From: Phoronis australis
Taxonomy: Eukaryota; Phoronida; Phoronidae
Direction of reading: 5' to 3'
Length of the DNA stretch: 48,183 bases
NCBI GenBank assembly: GCA_002633005.1
Contig: NMRA01000340.1
Location: forward strand, 72,049 to 120,231
Below, piece by piece: positions 10,788 to 22,700 of the stretch. Position 1 is the stretch's first letter; each line of letters opens with the position of its first letter. The notes below the pieces were generated by a model. That model made no database searches, had not been told where the DNA came from, and saw only the letters and a list, made by a program, of their open reading frames with translations. Position numbers and translations under genes: made by a program.

Positions 10788-10886
10788 CCTTGTGAAGCTG
10801 TTAAAACCTTTAACCATGTGTTTATGAAATGTGACTCCGTGAAAACTGTGTGGTACGAGATTCAGAAAATCTTAATTTTCTTAACT
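10788..10886 (+). mobile_element. LINE C-terminal fragment
   Basis: Open stretch containing TFNHVFMKCDSVKTVWYEI, which resembles the Cys/His plus Trp motif at the C-terminus of LINE reverse transcriptase proteins (form TxxHlFxxC...vxxxWxxi). Short and isolated, so a relic. Confidence 0.45.
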
Positions 10887-10990
10887 ACACTAAACGACTT
10901 GATCTTAAATGCTATCTTGATGGCAATGTCTGAATAAGAGCTTCAGGCTCCCCATTCTGTAGTTATGAGCTTGAATACTGTCTACCTCAA

Positions 10991-12044
10991 GCTTCAACAC
11001 GATTTCATCTGTCTCGGATACTCCCACAACTGTTGCTTCTTCACCAAGCATGTTCCACTTTCAGTTCGCCTCACACGTTGCTCTGTGGGCCTATTGAAGA
11101 CTTCAAACGGTTCTGGAGTTAGTGCTGTAAGCACTTCGGAGCGTTTAAACTTTCATTTGCTCAGCGGTTCTTCAAAATTCAAAAAAGAAGATAATTTCAA
11201 AAGGCATAATTTGTATAAACAGAAACACCAGTGAACAGTGTTTTGGAAGATTTCTTGGTGGCAAATCAGAGAAGAAACAATACCGTCCGGAGGCAGTGGC
11301 GGCTTTAAGATGTCGCAAGTGGGTGACAAAAATTCTTTTCGAAGTAATCGTCTTCACGTGATCAACTTTAAAAAGCTCATTTGGTCACCTACCGAAGAAA
11401 TGGGCTGAACCCTTAACCCCTTCGCCCACTGGTGCATCTGGATACTCAGAAGGGAGTAATTAAGTGGGGCAAACGCAAATTTTTGGAGACCTCTGCGGAG
11501 GCGCTGAAATGAGTAACAACCTAGGGCCATTTTGAAATGAGCAGAGAGCCAAGCGCAGTAAGTTGATGTCTAGGGATAAAAATTGATGTAATATATATTA
11601 CCGTGCGAACACGGAGCTAACCGTCCCCAAATGTAGGCCATCCTGTTGAAAACTGCAGGCTACTCCGCCAGAGGGCGTGTGTTCTTACATGTGTGGATAA
11701 GTGTGACCGAATATCATAGCAACACTCCAGTGTTGACTCACAAAATAAATGTGACGTTTGACCTACTTTCGATAGTGAGATTAATTGGCCTCATGAGACC
11801 TTGTCCTTCCAAAATTCTGCGTTCTTAACGTTGGTGACTTCGCCACTCAAAATTTATTATGAATCGTCCTTCAAGACCGTGCGTACACTTTGAATATTCC
11901 GGCATGTTTTGAAAAAAATAATTGTATGCTCGGTTGAAAGAATAGTCGATATTTTATATTTTTCACAAATTCACATCGACAGAAGGTCGTTTATCAGCGC
12001 ACAGCGTTACAAAAACAATAATATTTACGATACAGACTTGCTCT
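10991..12044 (+). other. 5' flank of copy B
   Basis: Homologous to 18280-19670 (copy C), 31690-33225 (copy D) and partly 38490-38970 (copy E). It contains an old hAT-like MITE start (gcagtggcggctttaagatg near 11294) that is also present at the same place in C and D, so it predates the duplications. No coding exon seen. Confidence 0.65.
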
Positions 12045-12166
12045 CATGAATATTGCAGAGGAAACCTTTTACAAAAGCATAAAAGATTTACGTCAGTTTG
12101 CGCGAGCAAATACTTAAATAAACAGAAGCCAAAGTGAACAAATTAGTTAATTTGAAGAGTAGTAAC
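12045..12166 (+). promoter_or_regulatory. Core promoter and 5' UTR of gene B
   Basis: Conserved block shared with copies C and D (and degraded in E): ctcatgaatattgcagagg, then a TATA-like GCATAAAAGA at 12077-12086, then acgtcagtttgcgcgagc, then the ATG 80 nt downstream. The surrounding flanks are less well conserved than this block, suggesting it is the functional promoter. Start site not determined. Confidence 0.6.
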
Positions 12167-15129
12167 ATGGCTGAGTGGTTGATATCGGTGCTGTTAGTTT
12201 CTCAGTGCCTCTGGTTCCTGGCTCGCTCAGCGATGTTTGTAGAATTTTCTACAGAAAAGACATCCAAAACTTCCTGCAACAGCTTGATAACATTTAAAGT
12301 CAGATCAGAAACTGAATGCTCACAGAATTGTGCTTTACAGAAAGACTGCGTGGCATTTCTTTATGATGTGGACTCGGCACGTTGCTCTAACTACAACACG
12401 GTGGACTCCATAATTCGAGATCGAGGTCATAACATATTTGGCTGGCAGGTAAGACACATGTTTATGTGGCAGGTAATCTTTTTATCTCCCTCTGTCCATA
12501 CCTTCTCCCCCCTCAGTACCTCCTTTCCTCACCCCCCCCCCTCTCCCACCACCTCCCTTCCCCTGTCACCCCTTAAATCCCAGTTGAATTATCCGTCCCC
12601 GTTTAGTGTGCAACCGTTGACTGAACAAAANNNNNNNNNNNNNNNNNNNNNNNNNNNNNNNNNNNNNNNNNNNNNNNNNNNNNNNNNNNNNNNNNNNNNN
12701 NNNNGGGGGGGGGGGGGGGGGAGTAGGGGGTGGTCAAAGGAAACAATTGTAATTTTTATCTAACTGCGGATTATTTGTCCGATCTGTCTTCTGATCGACC
12801 GGTGTGCGATCGCTGCATAATTAATACCGAAGGAAAATGACGATGACTAATGATATGCGTAATCATTTTACAGGTGTTTCCGGATTGCACTGCTGCAGGT
12901 ATGTCATAAAGCTTTAAAATATCCATGCGATGTTTAACGGTTAAGGTAATTTAAGATCCTAGAAAAATTGCCAAATTTGGCTAACTTTAGAGCATTATAT
13001 CTCAGAAATTGCTGATGGTCTCTCCTCGAAACATTCACGTACTATGCTTGTGCACTGGTCAGAAAATGCTATTAAAATTGTTTTTAAAATGTTCTTACCT
13101 TTGCATGATGGGCTATCAAAAAACAACACTTTTATGATTTTCATGAATTAAAGACGCATAAAACGAAAAGAGTGATATTCTAGAAAGCTAATAGCTTTTT
13201 TAAAATATCACCTTGAACACATTACGTCAAATTTGTTCATGCTATTGATGGGCGGATGTTTCGCAACTCAACGAACCTTTCTTTTTTGGCAATTTTACCA
13301 AAAACGACATAGTCACGTGACTCAATTAATGATATATGGTTAAAAGTCAAGAATCAAAATTTCCAGGATTTCTAATTTCAAAAAATATTTTTTGTTACTG
13401 AGTCTATAGTTTTCTATATGTTTTGCTAAATATACAGACTTGGGGTAGGCCAGGGATTTTTGGGGGGAGGCAGTTTTGAGGTAGGCGTTCCATGTACATG
13501 TAGGCTTACTCTGTTTCGTTTGTATTTGTGAATGCGTTGGGAATGAGAGAAGACCGCTTGCTCGACTGTTGCTGAACTCTATTCCAAAATGGTAGCCCCC
13601 TGTTGCAATTTTACATTATTGGGTTGCGACTGAGAAAATCGGCTGCGATTTCAGGTAGCCCTCAGAGTAGACAAAATTGCTTAAATACTAATTGGTTGAC
13701 CACATTTGTGGAATTTGTAGGAAATTTGCTTTCAGAATCTTATGTTGTCTTTTGTCACACATGAGCAGGCAAGTAGAGGTTTTGGGGTGTAAAATACCAA
13801 TTTTCGTTTTTTCCCTTTTTTATCTTATCTTGCTTTTCAAATGGAGTGAGAGGGACAAAAATACAAAGAGAGAGTAAAATTTCTGTTGGGCTTGTGATGT
13901 GAAATGATCCTAAACTTTTCATTCTTTGCATGAGGTTTTCGACAATGACAAACTGAAAAGTCAGTTGATATGTGTTCTGCTCAAGAAACCCAGTGAGAAA
14001 TTTTCCGTGTCCCCAAAGGGAGGCAAAAAGTGCAATGTTGCACCGTCATCATCACCGTGTTTCACTGAGCTTTGGTCGCCCCCAATTTCATTGCTACCTC
14101 AAACCCTAGTCCCCAAGATTTCTGAGCTAGTCCACCTTGTAACCTGAATGCCCCACACTTTCGAAAAGCTCCTGTGACTACGAGGCGGGACTTGGCGCCC
14201 CTCGGTTGTACGAGACCACTAAGCTGTACTTAAGTTGCGTAATGGATAATGTGGCGATGCTTGCAGTTCAAATGTGAAACAAAGAAATAAACTAGTTAAG
14301 CTTATTAACATGAGTTTAGAGATAGACTGAAGTAGCCACTCTTTAATGATAAGGACTGGCCACTGAACGCCGCTTGCAATGTTCTGAAGCGTTCAAGTTT
14401 GTTTGAGATGTCGAAGTGTATTTTCGCAGTGACAATTAAAGTAAAGTCATATTGGCAAGGAAAGTTTTACACAACTGATGTATTTTGACATGATAACTAA
14501 TACGGGTACAATCGTGTTTTGTAGGTTTCAATTATAGCGGATTTCTGTTGGTTAGACCAACTAGGAGTCCAGAAAGTTTCTACGTTTATTGCGAAGAAGG
14601 TTGGACAATCATTCAGCGCAGACTCGACGGTAATGTAAACTTTAATAAAACCTGGAAGGAGTACAAAAAGGGTTTTGGTGAGCTGGACGGTGAAATGTGG
14701 CTCGGTAATGACAACATTCACTACATCACGCAGCAAGGTCAGGTTAGGGTACAGTACATCATGGTGACTTGGAATGGCACCGTCATGACTCGTGATCATG
14801 ACGCCTTTGCTGTAGGAAATGAGAAAGACAAATACAGGCTTTCCATATCGCCAGCCGTGTTTTCCATTTCTGGTTCTTCAATTGACCAAGCCAATGGCAT
14901 GCCCTTTACGACAGTTGATGCAGATAACGACGAAAGCCCGGCCAACTGCGCAGAATCCCGATTGGGAGGATGGTGGTACAAGAAGTGCTCGCGCGTGGGC
15001 CTTAACTCTTTATATCCTCAGAGTAATACCTGTCCAATAAGCAGGGCAGGCTGCATGAGTTACGAAACGGCAGAAGGCAAAAGGATTTTACTCAAGTCTT
15101 CAGTTATGAAATTATTCCTGAACGACTGA
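12167..15129 (+). CDS. Gene B: secreted PAN/fibrinogen C-terminal domain protein (303 aa)
   Basis: Exons 12167-12448, 12874-12898 and 14525-15129 join to 304 codons including the stop. Residues 1-22 form a signal peptide (hydrophobic WLISVLLVSQCLWFL). Residues about 25-80 are PAN/apple-like, with C51, C55, C61 and C73 and CVAFLYDVDSARC. The FReD domain covers about 96-303, with cysteines 99, 125, 244, 257, 272 and 279 and a calcium-type loop D234-A-D-N-D. The chosen ATG (AACATGG) is the one conserved in all copies and has a good context. Relative to C and D, a small deletion near 15120 shifts the frame so the protein ends LFLND, losing the ARTPDKA tail. Intron 1 is only 425 bp and contains a gap. 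A lectin-like extracellular recognition role is inferred from the family. Confidence 0.86.
12631..12704. other. Assembly gap (74 N) followed by a G run
   Basis: Unknown bases inside intron 1 of gene B, followed directly by 17 G. True length unknown. Homologous intron 1 sequence in C and D suggests a repeat or homopolymer could not be sequenced. Confidence 0.95.
12874..12898 (+). other. 25-nt microexon of gene B
   Basis: Acceptor ttttacag, donor gtatgt. Encodes V-F-P-D-C-T-A-A plus the first base of Gly. Preceded by the imperfect palindrome taatgat...atcattttacag. Confidence 0.88.
12899..14524 (+). other. Intron 2 of gene B
   Basis: GT-AG intron of 1626 bp. Largely homologous to intron 2 of gene D (for example cagacttggggtaggcc at 13436 and near 35950). 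No coding signal. Confidence 0.7.
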
Positions 15130-16620
15130 CAATGCATAGACAGGTTACAGTGTTCGTTAGTAAATGCAGTCAATGTTCAACTTCAAATACATTAAAAGAA
15201 AAAGCTTCGCTTAAAAGAATTGAAAGGGAAGGTCATAACCTTTTCGAGGAAGTCCCATTTCTCTAATGCCATAACACGGAATCAGTTGGTTATAAAATGG
15301 TGGCAAAATGTAGCCCAAGGAAGCTGTTCCATGAGATTGGGTTTATATTTCTCTCGCATCACAATTGCAAAAAACGTTTCCTCCTCCCCAGGCCTCAAAG
15401 TCACACCGCTTTGCGCGGTCCGAGTTTCAGCTCAAAACGCCACGTTTCGGTCTCAACCGTAAATGAGCGCCCCGTTAACAGGATATGAGGTTGTGCATAC
15501 TTTCTAGAAGTCACTGAGTCAAACTAATAATTACAGTTAGTCAGGTCGCGGGAGCATGTAAACTAGGCGATTGCTCGCCATTTTTGTCCCACGTGAACGA
15601 AACCGTCAAGGTGATTTTACGGTTCGCTGGGGACGCTTGCAATGCAGATCAACGATATACCGAGAAGGAAAGAGGAAAAGTGCCTGTTGCTGAAAAAAAA
15701 CATATAGCAGAATATACGTCAGGATAAATCACATACGATTGTCGAGTATCTATTGATAAACAAGCTCAAAGTGAAAGATATTCACCTGTGAAACGTTTCA
15801 ACAATATTTTTCATTTTATCTCCTTTACGACAGCCAACAATTTGTACATGATCCGTATGCCGTGTCCGTTAACGCTTGCGTTTTCGTGTCCCTCAAAAAT
15901 CGCTCACTAATTAGTAAAACTGAAGTTTGTTATTCATTCTGTATACATGTACGAGTCCTTCTCCGCATCGTTACGGTAGCCATGCGCGCTTGGGGCCATT
16001 AACCCGCACAATATGACCTAGAGTTCGGGTTGCTTGCTTATATAGTTGAAGTTTTAAAAAGTTTTCGTAGGTTTACGTCTATATCAGCTTGCCAAGACGT
16101 CTCATAGACTTATGGCTAGGCGTTTCGTTTGGGTTTCTCTCCGCTCTTCTGCTCCTTCTGGCTAAACGTTGTTCGATCAATCCGAATACGCAATCAAATT
16201 CATACATAACGCAAGTGTACTAGGATCCTACCTTTGGAATGATTCATTGTATAGTTCCCATAGGTAAACTAAGAAGTGGTATGTAGGCATACAGGGACAA
16301 TTTCCATTCGAAATTGTGGACGTGCCCTTTCAACTCGACATCCTGGACCCACCAGTGAGACATTTTTATGTTGATACCAGGATCTCAACACTTACGGATG
16401 CATGGACAACAGGATGCAAGCGGATGCAGACACGAAGAAGCTCTCATCACTTTCAAATGGACAGCTAACTTTATTAACGCGTGAAAGGTCGCTTAACAAT
16501 AATTCGAATAAAGGTGTCACCTAAATTTACTACTCTGCATTTGTAAATGTAAAGTTTAGGCCCTATTAACACGTGTGTTTACGCAAGATTCGAAAAACTT
16601 CTCTGTATTAATTTGCGTAA

Positions 16621-16665
16621 CTGTGTTTGTGTGCGTGTGCGTGTGCGTGTGGGTGAGTGTCGGTT
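16621..16665 (+). repeat. (TG)n-rich microsatellite
   Basis: Imperfect gtgtgcgtg repeat. Orthologous positions in the copy C and E flanks (30688-30775 and 41972-42040) have longer versions, so the tract predates the duplications and has since changed length. Confidence 0.8.
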
Positions 16666-17319
16666 TCGCCCAAATACTTTTTCTTAATTGATTTCTGAGC
16701 AATAATGTTATCCGTAGTATGTATTAAAAGGAAAAGAGTCCAATACAATATTTAAAAAGGATACTCAAACAATTTGATGCTTGGTGACCAAGGTTGACAG
16801 ATAACCGTTTAAATGGCTAACATCATTCTTTAAAACGGACTTGAAAACCTATGTCGAAACCTATCTCTAAATGATATTGTTCACATAAACGAAGACGACA
16901 CAGGATTCAATGTCCCCAAAAAACTCATGACATGAAATCTAGAGTCCTTTAACTTTACTACATAGAAAGGAAAGCGATATTATTTTCTCCTTCTCCTCTG
17001 ACATGTGATCAGTATGCCAACAAGCTAAAATTCAGTAGCAGCCATAATTTTTGGCAATACCTTCCTTCTTGAAGCAAAGTCAAATTTCCAATATACTTGC
17101 AAAGAAGACAGCAATGAAGAACATTGAGAGCTGACATATATAGACAGGCCCATTCAATAGGCCTACAGCTCATTATTTGTACGACCTTGTAATATACTTA
17201 TACATGTATACGATTTTACTATATGCAGTAATATATGATAACGTTACACAGATGTACGAACTTCGTAACGAATCAGCATGTATTGAATTCGTGAAAATAT
17301 TGCGTAGAAGAATCTTTTT

Positions 17320-17635
17320 CTTTCATTTCATCTTTATTATGATCTCCTCATCGACTTATGCCAATTTCTAATAATATGACTTAAAAATGAGCCCTGAATT
17401 CAATGAAAATAAATAGGGACTTAATAGGAGCGTTGAATGAAATACTTTCCATAATATTGCGAATTCAATGTCAAGTTCACTCTCAATTTGTATCAAAGCC
17501 AAAAGGTGACTTAGTAATGAAACTAAAACAGCATAAGCTAGGACAATCGATGTTTTCACAAGTCCACAAATACGCAGTACATTTACGGAACTTAGTTGAG
17601 TCCCTATTTGGGACTACTTCATGCAACCCGGCACT
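17320..17635 (+). mobile_element. Partial copy of the GGTTGCATGAAAC MITE
   Basis: Matches the right two thirds of the 440-bp element at 41126-41565, ending ttcatgcaacccggcactg. The left inverted end is missing or unrecognisable. Confidence 0.6.
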
Positions 17636-18758
17636 GGCGTGTTTTTACTACAGAAAAGACAAGTTTCGATTAAGAAGTGCTTAAATATGTGAACACTGTT
17701 TTCTTGAAAACTTTTTATTGTTATAAAACTTTGGAGGCATTAACAAAGCTCACAGCAATGAAGAAAAAATGTTCAATAAGTGGTCTATACACTGTAGAGG
17801 TGTCATGTCTTAATTTACGAGTCATATTCTGCGAATTTATTGATGATGTCTTCAAAGTAAATGGAGTTAAGTACTTCTTTCTGAACTGAGAGAATGGCAA
17901 AGCGTGTCAGGCGATCCTGACTTAACGTTGACATTAGGTAACTTTTAGCCATCTTCAAGTTGCTCTAAGACATTTCACAAGTTAACAAAATCTGAAACGT
18001 CGTTCTCAGATTTGAAAACAAATTCATTATCTTGTATGGTGACCTTCAGAAACTCTCCTGGTGTCGAAGGAATGTCTGTGCGCTGTCGTTTCTCGAAAAG
18101 TATTCGGCAGTCGATAATTTATTCATGAAGCGAGTTGCCGTTGAGGTCCCCTTCAAATGTGGCACCAAAATAGCACAAGGTTGCGGCAGATCATTTGATT
18201 TCATACTGCAAAACATCACAGTGATTGGACTTTCAATAGGAAGCCGAACTGAGAGTTCTGTTCTTGACTTCGGTTTCTGCGTTCTTGAAGTTCAGTTGAC
18301 AACCTCTTTTACGCACTGGTTCACCACGGTGACGACTTCATATGTCATAGATGGTTCAACATCTGCTGCTGCATTATCACTGCAAGCGTGTTTCTCTTTC
18401 GCCTCACACGTCGTTCTACGGGCTTTTTGAGGACTTCAAACGGCACATGAAGTAATGTTGTAACCACTTTGGAGCTTTTAAAATTTCGTTTGCGCAGCGC
18501 TTCTTCAAAAAGGAGATGAATTTCAAAAGGCGTAATTTGTAAACAGAAACGTCCATGAACAGTATTTCGGAAAGTTTAGTGATCGGAAATGGGTGATGTT
18601 CGCAGGCAGTGGCTGATTGTGGATGTCGGAAGTTTTCGAAGGAATGGGCTGAGCCCTTGCCCCTCCCCCTCGCCCACAGAAGTATCTGAGATGTTCAAAG
18701 GGGAGTGGGGCAAATGCGAAATTACTCACGACCGGTGGTGGTGGGGGGGGGGGGGGGG

Positions 18759-18759
18759 N
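18759..18759. other. Ambiguous base between G and C runs
   Basis: A single n lies between a run of about 15 G and, four bases on, a run of C inside a MITE. The local sequence is unreliable. Confidence 0.9.
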
Positions 18760-18965
18760 TATGCCCCCCCCCCCGTGGCTACTCCAGTAACCACGCCTTA
18801 AACCCGCTTGTGCGGAGATGGTGTGCGCCAATAAATTTTTCGCCCGCCAAGCAAAGAAAACCATTAGTCGTGTCTCCTTTTTATTTTTGTGGGTCTGCGG
18901 GAGCAATTGTCCCTCTCCCGTACCCCCTCGCTACGCCAGTGTGTCTTTACAAGCCGGTTATGTCT

Positions 18966-19121
18966 CATAGGCGGATTTAGGGGGGGGGGCAGGGGGCCCG
19001 AGTAAAACCCCCTCCCGACCTCCCCCCATTCGGTGCTATGCGCATCTACAATCGTAGGTGGCGCAAATGTTTACAGAAAAAAAAGTTGGGCCCCCCTTGT
19101 GATATCCTAGATCCGCCACTG
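18966..19121 (-). mobile_element. hAT-like MITE, GGCGGATYTAGG family
   Basis: Inverted ends cataggcggatttagg and cctagatccgccactg. Its interior matches 3969-4108 in the other orientation (ttcggtgctatgcgcatc). About 156 bp. Confidence 0.68.
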
Positions 19122-19471
19122 TGTGTTAAACATAAATTTTCCTTGTTATTGGGAAATCAATTATTAGAAGAACTACATACAATCACATGTTATTCTGTAA
19201 CTGATTAGTTTCTAGGCACCATAAAATTTGTTGTACACTGAGTATCAATGTGCAAACAGGAAATGATACGTCCCGGAAGGTCGTTTAATCGGTTCCCAAA
19301 TTTGGTTCCACCTGTTGAAAACTTCAAAATTTGTTATCGTCCTTGAAGGACGTGCGTACATTTCGAATAGTCCTTGTTATGCTGTGCTGTCGGTTGAAAG
19401 AATAATCGTCTACATGTAGGCTTACCTTTCATGTTTTCCATAAACTTACATAGACATTAAATCAGCAATAC

Positions 19472-19626
19472 CAGGGCGGATCCAGGATTTTGATTTAGGG
19501 CTATGGCCGAGTATTAGCCAGGACTTTGCCCGTCATACATTCGCAGCCAAAAACTGCCGAATGGAATTTGGAAGAATTTTAGGGAGGCATGGCACCCTTG
19601 GCCCCTTACTCCTAAATCCACCACTG
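19472..19626 (+). mobile_element. 155-bp hAT-like MITE with visible empty site
   Basis: Ends CAGGGCGGATCCAGGATTT and ctcctaaatccaccactg are inverted repeats. Paralog D has the uninterrupted sequence aatcagcattactttac near 33176, so the element inserted only in copy C, about 170 bp upstream of its exon 1 promoter block. Confidence 0.75.
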
Positions 19627-19671
19627 ATTACCTTACAAAATCATCAATATTGACGATGCAGATGTGCTCTC

Positions 19672-19793
19672 CATGAATATTTCAGAGGAAACCTTTTACA
19701 AAAGCATAAAAGATTTACGTCAGTTTGCGAGAGTAAACACTTTAATAAATTGAAGCCAAAGTGAACTAATTGCTTAATATGAGGAGTAGTATC
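19672..19793 (+). promoter_or_regulatory. Core promoter and 5' UTR of gene C
   Basis: Same block as in gene B, with TATA-like GCATAAAAGA at 19704-19713 and acgtcagtttgcgagag downstream, followed by the ATG at 19794. Confidence 0.6.
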
Positions 19794-22700
19794 ATGGCTG
19801 GGTGGTTAATGTCGCTGCTGATATTTTCTCAGTACCTTTGGTTCCGGGGTCGCTCAGCGATGTTTGTCGAGTTTTCTACAGAAAAGTCATCCAAAACAAC
19901 TTCCTCTAACAGCTTGATGACACATGAAATCAGATCAGGATCCGAATGCTCACAGAAGTGTGCTTTACAGAAAGGCTGCGTGGCTTTTCTTTATGAGGTG
20001 GACTCGGCACGTTGCACTAAATACATCACTGTGGACTCGATACTTCGGGATCGAGGCAGTAACATATTTGGGTGGCAGGCAAGGCACATGTTTAGATGGC
20101 AAGTAATTTTGATATCCTTCCATTTCTCCTCCTCCTCCGTCCGTCCACCTCCCTTTCCCTGTCACCCGTTTACCTTCAAGATGAATTATTTGTACCGGTT
20201 TAGTGTGCAACCGTAATGCATGTTCTAGGATACATTTACTTGACTGAGATTCGACATTACACATGCGCAAAATCCCTGCTAATTCTTTAGGTGGACGGTA
20301 TGGGTTTAAAAATATTGTCAAACGTAATCTGAACAAAAGTGTCCCACATCTCTATTATTAATAAAACACTAATCAAAGAAGGGGGTGATAAAAAATTGTT
20401 GGTGGGACTTCAAAACCAGCTGGCTGGACTGCAAGTCCGGTGCTCTAACTTGGTGGTCGGACTTAAACGAGTTGGCCTGTGCTCAGACACAATGATTTTG
20501 AATAAAACAAACACATGGGTACGAAAATTAAACACAAGATGTCATTTGAATCCTTCGAGAGTCTCTGAGAAAGTCCTTTCGTCGTCTTTGAGCATCTGCC
20601 AACTGGTTATAGCACCGGCCATCGTGTTTTGGGTCCAGCCAACTAGTCTTTTGGGTGAGGCCATCTCGTTTTGAAGTCCGCCAGCACGTTTGATCACTGG
20701 CCATTTGGTTTTGCAGTCCAGCCGACTGATCAGTCTGGACAAGTCAGTCCGACCAACTGTTGACCCCCCTCTCCCACTTATAAATGCAGTTTTGAAAACT
20801 TTTATGTCGAAGGTCGCAAGAGAGCTACATACATTATTGTATCAGTTTCTAAATTTTATTTACGTAACAATGCGACGCTCAATAGGTGTTGAAAGAGCGC
20901 AATAAGGAAGATATGTTTTGACGGTGTTGTTTTCCGAAAGAATATGAAGCTAAATTACGTGAAGGATGTTGCCTATTGTCAATTCATGTATCTACGATCG
21001 CAATCGTGACATGATTTAGACTTCTTACTAAAAAGTTAAACATGCAATAGCATAACATGCCCGTAGGAAGGCAAAAATAATTGGGGGGGGGGCACAATCC
21101 ATTTCGACTTCGCCAACCTACCTTCCCCCCCCTCGCCACCAATTCCGCCACTCCCGTGCTCCCCATGCCACCATATTTGTATCGAATCTCCCACGTCCGC
21201 CCTAGGTGGGGGACAATCCTGGGGAGGCAGCCATCAAGAGTTGAGTAACCGTGAACCAACATGGAGAGTAAGAATAGGCATAGGAGCAATAAACCCGGTA
21301 AGAAGAGCCGCCTCAAGTAGCTAATCCTGAGATCTAACAATGTGAAAATACGAAATTCCCAATGAACTAAAGCTAGTTGCTGGTCAGCTCAACTATGATT
21401 CACTTGAGACAGGCAGCTCGTGCCTGCCGTCCGCACTGGCTCTAAGGTCAAGATTCGTTTCATTGTGATCAGGCACCGGGAAAATTTCATTTCATTATGG
21501 TAATTCTTTGAAGGAGTTTTTTGAAAAGGTGAGGTACCGAGGTCCCTGGTATTGTGCCTTTGGAGCTGTTTCAAAATCTATCATTGAAACACGAGCGGAA
21601 GTCCAGTTTCTGGTGGTTGCGGAAAATGATACAGAGTGTTTCCCAAAAATGTACACATTTCAACGCCTGAAGTTCAGTTCCCGTGGATCTCTGAGATTCT
21701 ACGCGGACCTAGTGCATGGTTATATCTTATTTTTAACGTGAATGCGTCAGTCATGACGTGCACAGGAATCCGGCAAGCAAACAATTTAGTTTTGAAGAAT
21801 AAAAATCCATTGCTCAATACTACGAGAAAACAAAAACACCAAGGAAGTACAAAGACAACCTTTCCAAGCAATGAGTTTAATTTTATTTATTAAGGGACTT
21901 TTAAATTTTTTTTTGATCTACGGGTGGGAGTCTAAATTTCATCAAAAAGTCTTTAAGAGTTATTTTAGATACATGTAGGCAAAATCTTTTAAGCGTAGTT
22001 TACTATTTGGGAATCAGATTACAGAGTTTTTCCAACTTAAATTCACTGAAACACCATCATTTCTTAGAAGATTAGCTTCTAATTGTCAAAAATCATCTAC
22101 GAATCTATCGATTTTCGTAGATACATAAACAAGTAAAATAGAAACCAACAAAACTAAATGTTATAAGCAATTCCCGCAGGCATGCCTCGCAGATTTTTGA
22201 CGGGTAACCGGGGGAACATGGGAGATGGGGCATTCGTAAATGGGTGTATATTTGCTTATTTCAGAGGCACATGTACCTATAACGGTTCACGAGGTAAATT
22301 TGATCTCCACTGAGAAAAACGCTGAAATCGTTGTTTATGATTGCGAGAGTTCTTTGAATGCCCCCTTTCGACATGTACGCGGTCATCAGAAACAGTAGCA
22401 TAGACAGCAGTGTTTTCCACATGTGGAAATTCCTTACAAACAAATCATAGTAACCATGCAGGCACCCAGGGGGTCTCGCACGAGCCCCTCCCCCCATTTG
22501 GCGAAGTGGGCAAAAAGGTCCGCCTCAAAGAAACAAGAAGTCCGAGAAAAACGAGTCAAAAATCCACTAACAAGGCAAAAAGGCAGGAATCGGTGGGAAT
22601 GCTCAATTCATAGCTCTGATCGTAGTACATCGTTTTTTTTCTTAGTCCCCGTTTGTTTTTAGTAAAATGACCACATTCTCAAAAATTCGAGCCCCCTATA

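Larger units (their letters stand above)
8701..10990. other. Remainder of copy A 3' flank with LINE relics
   Basis: 8701-8856 continues the copy A flank (paralogous at 15673 and 29655). 9690-10320 matches 42365-42900 at the other end of the array. Between and after these lie two LINE scraps (9087-9173 and 10788-10886) and a small MITE at 9919-9990. No intact gene is seen. Confidence 0.6.
15130..18279. other. Intergenic region B to C
   Basis: 3' flank of copy B, homologous to the flanks of C (29136-31000) and in part A and E. It holds a TG-rich microsatellite (16621-16665) and a partial copy of the GGTTGCATGAAAC MITE (about 17320-17635). 17690-18280 shows nothing recognisable beyond unit flank. 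Confidence 0.55.
18280..19671 (+). other. 5' flank of copy C
   Basis: Homologous to copies B and D. Contains an ambiguous base beside a G run and C run (18747-18772), a MITE at 18966-19121 and another at 19472-19626. Open frames here are repeat-derived and not conserved between copies. Confidence 0.6.

Noticed and set aside
12134-12763. 209-codon open frame running through exon 1 into the gap
   Set aside because: It starts at a GTG and reads past the exon 1 donor into intron and N bases; the true exon is 12167-12448.
14497-14799. Antisense open frames of about 100 codons over FReD exons in A-D (for example also 5532-5768, 28464-28784, 37764-38093)
   Set aside because: They recur only because they mirror the conserved sense exon; the sense frame has the domain motifs and splice sites.
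18032-18430. 132-codon open frame in the copy C 5' flank
   Set aside because: Its right part is homologous to non-coding flanks of B and D, where the frame is not kept.
18523-18906. Pro-rich minus-strand frame of 127 codons
   Set aside because: Runs through poly-G/C and an n in a repeat; not conserved in paralogous copies.
21508-21741. 77-codon open frame (EFFEKVRYRGPWYCAFG...) in intron 1 of gene C
   Set aside because: Not recognised, begins at a non-ATG codon, no paralogous copy or splice signals seen; cannot be supported as a gene.
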